Of a DNA stretch of 48,620 nucleotides, positions 43,260-48,620 are shown one piece after another; the stretch's first letter is position 1; every line of letters begins with the position of its first letter. The notes under the pieces were generated by a model. The model was not told the origin of the DNA and made no database searches. It saw nothing but the letters and a program-made list of their open reading frames with translations. The DNA comes from Candidatus Zixiibacteriota bacterium. GTDB taxonomy: Bacteria > Zixibacteria > MSB-5A5 > GN15 > FEB-12. The DNA lies in contig CP070674.1 of assembly GCA_020351995.1 (NCBI GenBank), forward strand, positions 2,823,521 to 2,872,140, written 5' to 3'. Both the position numbers and the translations under genes were made by a program.

Positions 43260-43559
43260 ATGTGTCTGGCCATACCCGGTAAAGTCATCGAGATAACCGA
43301 AGAGAACGGTATACAAATGGGCCGCATCGACTACGCCGGAACAGTCAATACCGCCTGTCTGGCCTACGTGCCGGAGGTCAAAATTGGCCAGTACGTAATA
43401 GTCCACGCGGGATTTGCCTTGAGTATAGTCGATGAAGAAGAGGCCAAGAAGACGCTGGAGTTGTTCGGTGAGATAGCTGATCAGGCCGCGAGGAAAGGGC
43501 TTGATGTGTTCGGGATGCCGCTCAAGCCCGACGATGAGCGAGGGGAGAAGGATCAATGA
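43260..43559 (+). CDS. hypC: Hydrogenase assembly chaperone HypC
   Basis: A 99-residue HypC starting [12 protein letters not shown], with the essential Cys2 that holds the iron with HypD. It includes the family [27 protein letters not shown] core, beginning near residue 27. The last four bases overlap hypD (ATGA). The C-terminal 20 residues are charged and probably disordered. Confidence 0.95.
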   Translation: MCLAIPGKVIEITEENGIQMGRIDYAGTVNTACLAYVPEVKIGQYVIVHAGFALSIVDEEEAKKTLELFGEIADQAARKGLDVFGMPLKPDDERGEKDQ

Positions 43560-44662
43560 AGTATCTCGAGGAATTTCGCGACCCGCACCTCGCCCAGAAA
43601 CTGCTTTCGGGGATTGCCACCGTCACGACTAAGCCGTGGGTGATAATGGAGGTTTGTGGTGGTCAGACCCACGCCATAATAAGAAACGGAATTGACCAGC
43701 TGCTCCCCCGGCAAATCGAACTGGTCCACGGCCCGGGGTGCCCGGTGTGTGTAACTCCCCTGGAAATGATTGACAGAGCCCTCGCCATAGCCTCCCGTGA
43801 GGAGGTTATTTTCACCTCCTTTGGTGACATGCTGCGCGTTCCGGGGTCAGAGAAAGACCTGTTTATGGTAAAATCGGAGGGCGGTGATGTGCGAATGGTT
43901 TACTCTCCGCTTGATGCGGTCAAGCTGGCCAGGGAGAATCCGAACAGGCAGGTCGTATTTTTCGCGGTGGGTTTCGAAACCACGGCCCCGCTTACGGCCA
44001 TGGCAGTCTGGCAGGCAAAACAGCAGGGTCTTGACAACTTTACCATGCTGGTCGCGCATGTTCTTGTTCCCCCGGCCATGACGGCCCTACTCAGTTCTTC
44101 CGAGAATCGGGTACAGGCATTTCTCGCGGCCGGTCACGTCTGCACTGTCATGGGATGGGAAGAGTACCTTCCAATTTCCGAAAGGTACCGGGTGCCTATA
44201 ATCGTCACTGGCTTTGAGCCGGTGGACATTCTTGAAGGTATCTTCATGGCTGTCCAGCAGCTTGAACAGGGGCGAGCCGAGGTGGAAAACCAGTACCGCC
44301 GGGTAGTGAAGCGAGAGGGTAACCGTCCGGCCCAGGAACTTATTCGCCGGGTATTTCAGGTTGGCAGCCGCAAGTGGCGGGGGATTGGCGAGTTTCCGCA
44401 GAGCGGGCTGTCGCTCAGACCGGAGTTTGAGGAATATGACGCCGAAAAGCGTTTTGACACCGAAAGCATTAATGTGGAGGAACCTCCGGAGTGCATAAGC
44501 GGACTGATCCTTCAGGGGCTGAAAAAACCTCACGAGTGCGACCAGTTCGGTAAGCGCTGTACTCCTCAGAGCCCCATGGGTGCCACGATGGTTTCGTCGG
44601 AAGGAGCCTGCGCGGCTTATTATAATTATCATCGTCATCAGGACGACAGGGTGGAGAGTTAG
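43556..44662 (+). CDS. hypD: Hydrogenase maturation protein HypD
   Basis: A 368-residue HypD, the iron-sulfur scaffold on which the Fe(CN)2CO unit is built. [11 protein letters not shown] carries the conserved Cys and His, followed by [19 protein letters not shown] and HVCTVMGW. The C-terminal 4Fe-4S cysteine set ([21 protein letters not shown]) is complete. It overlaps hypC by 4 nt and is followed by hypE after 6 nt. Confidence 0.95.
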   Translation: MKYLEEFRDPHLAQKLLSGIATVTTKPWVIMEVCGGQTHAIIRNGIDQLLPRQIELVHGPGCPVCVTPLEMIDRALAIASREEVIFTSFGDMLRVPGSEKDLFMVKSEGGDVRMVYSPLDAVKLARENPNRQVVFFAVGFETTAPLTAMAVWQAKQQGLDNFTMLVAHVLVPPAMTALLSSSENRVQAFLAAGHVCTVMGWEEYLPISERYRVPIIVTGFEPVDILEGIFMAVQQLEQGRAEVENQYRRVVKREGNRPAQELIRRVFQVGSRKWRGIGEFPQSGLSLRPEFEEYDAEKRFDTESINVEEPPECISGLILQGLKKPHECDQFGKRCTPQSPMGATMVSSEGACAAYYNYHRHQDDRVES

Positions 44663-44668
44663 AACATT

Positions 44669-45730
44669 ATGAAAAAGAGTATGAAGCCTGAGCAACTCAC
44701 TTGCCCTTTACCTATTACTGAACATGACGCCATCCAATTAAGCCACGGCGCCGGCGGCAAGATGATGAATGAACTGATCAGCAAGCTCTTTGTCTGGGCC
44801 TTTGATAACCCTGCCCTCAGTAAGCAGGATGATCAGGCAGTTGTTGAAATCGGTGACCAGAAGCTATCGTTTACGACGGATTCTTTTGTGGTGGACCCGA
44901 TATTCTTCCCCGGTGGCGATATTGGCGATCTGGCCATTAACGGCACTATTAATGATATCTGCATGAATGGCGCCAGGCCGTTCTGTCTCAGTGCCGGGCT
45001 GATAATCGAGGAAGGTTTCCCGCTTAAAGATCTTGAGCGGATCGTTCTGTCGATGAAAAGGGCCGCCGATAAGGCCGGCGTGACGATAGTCACCGGCGAC
45101 ACCAAAGTGGTGAATAAGGGCAACGCTGATAAGATATTTATTAACACCGCCGGTATTGGCCTTATTGAACATAATCACGATATATCCTCCTGCAACCTGA
45201 AGCCGGGCGATGTTGTCATCATCAGCGGTACCGTTGCCGACCATGGCATTGCCGTAATGTCCCAACGCGAAGGGTTGTCATTCGATACACCCATTCAGAG
45301 CGATACGGTTGCCTTGAACACACTTGTCGAGGCGATTGTGAAAGCCGCGGGCGGCGATGTTCACGCCATGCGGGACCCGACCCGTGGGGGACTCGCAGCC
45401 ACACTCAACGAATTTGCCCGGGCATCCGAGGTGGGTATAAAAATCCGGGAGGATTTGATTCCGGTCAAGCCCGCCGTGACCGGAGCCTGTGAAATCCTCG
45501 GTCTTGATCCGCTCTATGTTGCCAACGAGGGTAAGCTGGTGGCTGTGGTCGCGAAACAGAAGGCTGATTCAGTCCTCAAGGCTATGCAGGGCCACGAGTT
45601 AGGCAGGGATGCCGTGGTCATCGGAGAAATCGATTCAGACCGGCCTGGTATGGTCTCAATGATGACGAGAATCGGCGGACAGCGCATAGTGGATATGCCC
45701 GTTGGCGAACAGCTACCGCGAATCTGCTAG
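44669..45730 (+). CDS. hypE: Carbamoyl-dehydratase HypE
   Basis: A 353-residue HypE, which dehydrates the C-terminal thiocarboxamide to thiocyanate. It has HGAGGKMMNELI at the ATP site, GDIGDLAINGTINDICM, and the invariant C-terminal PRIC whose Cys accepts the carbamoyl group. Full length. The stop region overlaps the convergent lipoprotein gene by 18 bp. No hydrogenase structural genes occur in the window, so HypA-F must serve enzymes encoded elsewhere. Confidence 0.95.
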   Translation: MKKSMKPEQLTCPLPITEHDAIQLSHGAGGKMMNELISKLFVWAFDNPALSKQDDQAVVEIGDQKLSFTTDSFVVDPIFFPGGDIGDLAINGTINDICMNGARPFCLSAGLIIEEGFPLKDLERIVLSMKRAADKAGVTIVTGDTKVVNKGNADKIFINTAGIGLIEHNHDISSCNLKPGDVVIISGTVADHGIAVMSQREGLSFDTPIQSDTVALNTLVEAIVKAAGGDVHAMRDPTRGGLAATLNEFARASEVGIKIREDLIPVKPAVTGACEILGLDPLYVANEGKLVAVVAKQKADSVLKAMQGHELGRDAVVIGEIDSDRPGMVSMMTRIGGQRIVDMPVGEQLPRIC

Positions 45731-47242
45731 AAGCTTCGCATCAGCTTCTTCCTCGGGATGCTGCCAGATACGGCCGTTTTTATCGGTCTTGACCACATAC
45801 AGGTCACAGAGGTCGGTCGAAAAACTCATGGTCCGGCCTACCACCACAAAACCATCGTCCTTGGTACAGACAAGTCCCTGACCTTCCTCAAGCTCCGATC
45901 CGCCGAACGTGCTGCCCCACTCAAAGGTGCCGCCTCCGTCGAATGCGGTCAGGTACATGTCCCAGCCGCCTTCACCGAATGATTTTGTATACCCCGCAAC
46001 AGCAAAGCCTCCTTGCGGCCTGTTCACTACATCACGGACAAGGTCATCCGAGCTCCCGCCAAAATCCGTCCACTTTGTAAGATTACCCTCGTGGTCGGTA
46101 AGAAACAAAAAGCCATCAGTGTCTCCATTGCTTGGCGAGTAAGCCTGACCGGCTATGGCAAAACCACCGCTTGGCGTCTCTATCACTGCGAAGCTTAGTT
46201 CGCCATCAATGTCGCCGTAAGTCAGCTGGCGAATCATGTTGCCGTCGGCATCAACCATTAGCAAAAAGACATCGGACGCACCCACGCACCAGATGCCAAT
46301 TTCACCGGTTATGGCATAGCCACCGTCCGATGTGGCAATAATTGATGTTCCGCGCATTCCAGGGTAAGTCTTTTGCCAAAGCAAATTTCCATCGGCGTCA
46401 ATCCGGACCAGATAGACTCCCTCTCCAGCACCGCCAAAAGAACCGGTCCCGCCAACTACAAGTAAGCCGCCGTCTGGCGTGGCCACGGCATCGTATCCCG
46501 CGTCACCGCCTTCGCCGCCGAATATCTTCTGCCACAACAGGTTTCCCTGGGCGTCTAACCTGAGCACAAAAACATCCCATAGTAATGCAGTGCCGTCTGA
46601 TACCCGCCGGCCGCCTGTGATGGCGTAGCCGCCGTCAGGTAAGGCAGTGACCGATCGAGCCCAGTATGAACCTCCCAGGACGTACAGTCGACGCCACAGG
46701 ATGGAGCCGTCGGCGGCTATTTTGACCAGGTTTACACCGCCGTGGGAGACGAGAACAACATATCCGCCATCGCCGGCGATTAGTACATCCTGGCCGTCCT
46801 CATATGATCCGAGATTGTAACTCCTCTCCCAGGTATGGCTCGATAGAATACCCAGTCGAAGGGTATCGCCTGCTTGCTGATGACCGTCCGACACCGTTAC
46901 GGCGATCTCAGCTGATGCGTTCGTGTCTGGAGCAACCCACTCGACGGCGCAACTGTCAGTACGATTAAACTCCCCGCAATTCGCCGACCACAGGGTTGAT
47001 AAGTCGGCACCATCGGCGCCGCTTGATTTGCACATAAGGGTCAGTTTCTGACCCGTAGGTACGACGTCATACTGAGATGGGGACAGAACGGTCGAAAGTG
47101 ATGACACCGTCACCGACTCTATCCTCAGTGCGTCATCATTATCTGGTGCGACAGGGCTTCCCGTGTCGCTACAACCGATTACCAGGGCTGCCATAGTAAT
47201 CAGGATCGCCATCGGTATCTGGAGTATAAATGCGTTCTTCAT
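45713..47242 (-). CDS. Lipoprotein with beta-propeller-like repeats
   Basis: A 509-residue lipoprotein. ATG 47242 is preferred because GGGAGG lies 7 nt upstream; an in-frame ATG at 47248 would be only 1 nt from it. LVIGC marks the lipidation site. After an Ig-like region (about 45-130), seven or so repeats of about 50 residues follow. They share DGGY-x-ITG then a DADGNLLWQK strand, typical of WD40-like/PQQ-like secreted propellers. Several repeats have imperfect ends, and the last ends in KNGRIW. It is single, upstream of the intergenic region. Probable binding or surface protein; ligand unknown. Confidence 0.8.
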   Translation of the reverse strand: MKNAFILQIPMAILITMAALVIGCSDTGSPVAPDNDDALRIESVTVSSLSTVLSPSQYDVVPTGQKLTLMCKSSGADGADLSTLWSANCGEFNRTDSCAVEWVAPDTNASAEIAVTVSDGHQQAGDTLRLGILSSHTWERSYNLGSYEDGQDVLIAGDGGYVVLVSHGGVNLVKIAADGSILWRRLYVLGGSYWARSVTALPDGGYAITGGRRVSDGTALLWDVFVLRLDAQGNLLWQKIFGGEGGDAGYDAVATPDGGLLVVGGTGSFGGAGEGVYLVRIDADGNLLWQKTYPGMRGTSIIATSDGGYAITGEIGIWCVGASDVFLLMVDADGNMIRQLTYGDIDGELSFAVIETPSGGFAIAGQAYSPSNGDTDGFLFLTDHEGNLTKWTDFGGSSDDLVRDVVNRPQGGFAVAGYTKSFGEGGWDMYLTAFDGGGTFEWGSTFGGSELEEGQGLVCTKDDGFVVVGRTMSFSTDLCDLYVVKTDKNGRIWQHPEEEADAKLLADSR

Positions 47243-47720
47243 AAACATTCCTCCCTATAAATCATACCAGACCAAGGTATCTCAAATATCACTTAAGGAC
47301 TAGCGCGCCGCTATACGTTTTACAACTACCGCCGCCGCGTGAGCCGATCCATATCCCATATCTCAAGCTCAAAGCGACAATGACCGTACGCCAGAACCTT
47401 ATCCCCTCGGCTGAGAAGTGCTGAACGGTGATGTTTGGCAAACGAGGGACAGAATCACCTCTGATTACAATTTATCTACTAAGCCGTTTCCTGTCAACAA
47501 CTTTCGGGACGCGATAAAAGCGTAATTCACTGAGGCTCAGTCACTAACCCCGCCTTATGAGCTGCATAAATATGACGCCCGACACAAGAGAAATGTGCAG
47601 TTTGACCAGTGGACGTGAGACTCTCACCTGGTCCGAGAGCGGTGCACGGACCACGTCCACTATTAATAGTAGCTGACCAGGCAGAAATACGGATTTTTTT
47701 CAAATCGGCTAAAAAAAGTT
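47243..47720. other. Intergenic stretch with a long imperfect palindrome
   Basis: No gene seen; minus-strand open frames here and at 47527-47893 lack ribosome sites and would oppose the promoter at 47721. The main structure is the palindrome at 47608-47661. AT-rich sequence before 47500 may hold the promoter of the lipoprotein gene. Confidence 0.4.
47608..47661. repeat. Two-step inverted repeat
   Basis: An outer stem of nine bases, AGTGGACGT (47608-47616) with ACGTCCACT (47653-47661), surrounds an inner stem GGTCCG/CGGACC (47630-47635, 47647-47652). A 13-nt left bulge separates them. No T-run follows on either strand, so it is not an intrinsic terminator. Confidence 0.6.
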
Positions 47721-47749
47721 TTGACAACGTCGAAAACATTCCGTAAAGT
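47721..47749 (+). promoter_or_regulatory. Strong sigma-70-like promoter of small transcript
   Basis: Perfect TTGACA (47721-47726), a 17-nt spacer and TAAAGT (47744-47749). The predicted start is near 47756. No protein gene of normal size lies between it and the terminator at 47924. Confidence 0.6.
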
Positions 47750-47755
47750 GGAAAC

Positions 47756-47958
47756 AACTGTAAACCGCGTACGTAAATTAGATTTGTGATTTACTAAAGC
47801 TAACAGCAGAAAGTACCATTTCATGAATAACGCTATTATGACATTCCAGGTATGCCCTCTTGGGAGAGTACGCGGCGGAGGTAGTGCATTCAAGCCATAG
47901 ACCGACTTTTAAATAAAGACTTGACCCGCCGCAACTGAAAGGTTCGGCGGGTTTTTTT
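47756..47958 (+). ncRNA. Candidate structured small RNA, unknown class
   Basis: Runs from the predicted start after the 47721 promoter to an intrinsic terminator, about 200 nt. A perfect long-range pair CCGCGTAC (47765-47772) with GTACGCGG (47868-47875) closes a domain that contains a GTAAAT/ATTTAC hairpin (47773-47794). I do not recognise a known riboswitch, 6S, SRP or tmRNA consensus. It could also be a short mRNA: the open frame 47823-47900 encodes a 25-residue peptide, but no Shine-Dalgarno precedes it. A riboswitch for the downstream ABC gene is a third possibility. Confidence 0.45.
47924..47958 (+). terminator. Intrinsic terminator of small transcript
   Basis: 8-bp stem ACCCGCCG/CGGCGGGT (47924-47931, 47945-47952) with a 13-nt loop, followed by a run of seven T (47952-47958). 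Confidence 0.85.
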
Positions 47959-48017
47959 GTTGGGAGTCGTCCGAGCCGACGGTTGACGGTGAAAACAATC
48001 AGGCAAGGACAAGGAAA

Positions 48018-48620
48018 ATGACAGCAGATTTTTTTGAAAACGAACGGATAAGCGATCGGGAAAAGCAGATTGGGTCCCGAAAAGCTTTCGCGAGGCTTCT
48101 GCCTCTTCTAAATGAACATAGAAAAGGGTTGTTTCTATGCCTGTTGTTGCTGGCCGGAGCCACCGTGCTCTCGCTTGCATGGCCCCTTCTGTTGAAACGA
48201 GCCCTTGATGTAGATATAGCCGGCGGCGATCTCCGGGGATTGCTGATGACGGTGGCCGGCATCGGTCTCATCCAGATTACGACCATGGTGCTTCAATACC
48301 TGATGAGGGTTAAGCTCGAAACCATTGGGCAGGATGTAATGCTGACATTGAAGCGAAAGCTGTTTCATCACATTCTGTCGCTCGACATAGACTACTTTGA
48401 CAAAAACCCGGTGGGCCGCTTGATGGCACGGGTCGAATCGGATACGGAAGCCCTGCGGATGCTGTTTACCAATACCGTAGTCATGCTGGTCGGTGACGCG
48501 ATTCTCATCCTGGGGATATATAGTGTGCTGTTTTATACCGAGTGGCGTCTGGCACTCATATTGTTCGCCAGCATCCCGGTGATCGGCACCATGGTGTGGA
48601 TTTTCCACAGGAAAACCACG
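48018..48620 (+). CDS. ABC exporter transmembrane domain (partial)
   Basis: The first 201 residues of an ABC-type exporter, cut by the right edge. After a soluble leader of about 40 residues there are membrane helices. Cytoplasmic loop sequences include LKRKLFHHILSLDIDYFDKNPVGRLMARVESDT, split here as LFHHILSLD then DKNPVGRLMARV, the hallmark of MsbA/MdlB-like half-transporters. AAGGACAAGGAAA precedes the ATG. The ATPase half lies outside the window. Substrate unknown; possibly lipid or drug. Confidence 0.85.
   Translation, partial: MTADFFENERISDREKQIGSRKAFARLLPLLNEHRKGLFLCLLLLAGATVLSLAWPLLLKRALDVDIAGGDLRGLLMTVAGIGLIQITTMVLQYLMRVKLETIGQDVMLTLKRKLFHHILSLDIDYFDKNPVGRLMARVESDTEALRMLFTNTVVMLVGDAILILGIYSVLFYTEWRLALILFASIPVIGTMVWIFHRKTT

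Noticed and set aside
47527-47893. Minus-strand small genes
   Set aside because: No ribosome sites; they run against a near-consensus promoter and terminator on the other strand.
47756-47958. Known riboswitch (SAM, c-di-GMP, THF, guanidine, fluoride) or 6S RNA
   Set aside because: None of the recalled consensus cores could be matched by eye.
1-48620. CRISPR array, rRNA, tRNA, insertion sequence or prophage
   Set aside because: No regularly spaced repeats, no cloverleaf or rRNA sequence, no transposase or integrase seen.

Overview
The window looks like a chromosomal piece of an uncultured Gram-negative, probably anaerobic or microaerophilic bacterium. It encodes lipoproteins, an Omp85-type outer-membrane barrel, Sec and Tat signal peptides, many two-component proteins and a [NiFe]-hydrogenase maturation cluster. 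Moderate GC, dense gene packing and families of short intergenic palindromes would fit an FCB-group lineage such as Zixibacteria, but that is inference: there is no rRNA or tRNA gene in the window to confirm it. UGA is used normally as a stop.

Layout. 1-1.5 kb: imuA-imuB-like translesion module on the minus strand, running off the left edge. 1.6-4.3 kb: small genes (a 91-aa protein, a carbohydrate-binding-like lipoprotein, a secreted six-cysteine micropeptide) among dispersed palindromes. 4.3-12.8 kb: an AmmeMemoRadiSam-type block. It contains a secreted MEMO-AMMECR1 fusion, two DUF362 proteins (one with a Tat signal), a radical SAM enzyme with a Tat-like N-terminus, a membrane spermidine-synthase-like protein and a NapH/NapG-like polyferredoxin fusion. 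12.9-18.3 kb: MFS pump, SixA, HDAC-family deacetylase, archease, RtcB ligase and a membrane protein. 18.4-22.3 kb: geranylgeranyl-reductase-like flavoprotein, then folE, a three-domain PTPS protein and an SDR, which together resemble a tetrahydrobiopterin pathway. 22.3-29.7 kb: two related histidine kinases around an NTT-like transporter/HEAT protein and a cNMP-binding protein, ending with a stand-alone receiver. 29.7-34.9 kb: a minus-strand envelope operon of an Omp85-like barrel, a lipoprotein with a kinase-like catalytic loop, a secreted unknown and a PAP2 phosphatase. 35.1-39.3 kb: five-PAS histidine kinase with an NtrC-type regulator. 39.9-45.7 kb: hypA-B-F-C-D-E, in which hypA carries an in-frame TGA. 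45.7-48.6 kb: a repeat-rich lipoprotein, an intergenic region with a probable small transcript, and the start of an ABC exporter.

The best candidates for undescribed biology are four. (1) An AmmeMemoRadiSam system that appears to be exported, paired with its own membrane-to-periplasm iron-sulfur electron route. (2) A single-chain triple PTPS whose catalytic residues are divided between domains. (3) The outer-membrane lipoprotein with HxDxKxxN and DFG motifs, in an operon with an Omp85 barrel. (4) A promoter-to-terminator transcript of about 200 nt near 47.8 kb. All assignments come from reading sequence motifs; no database search was run.
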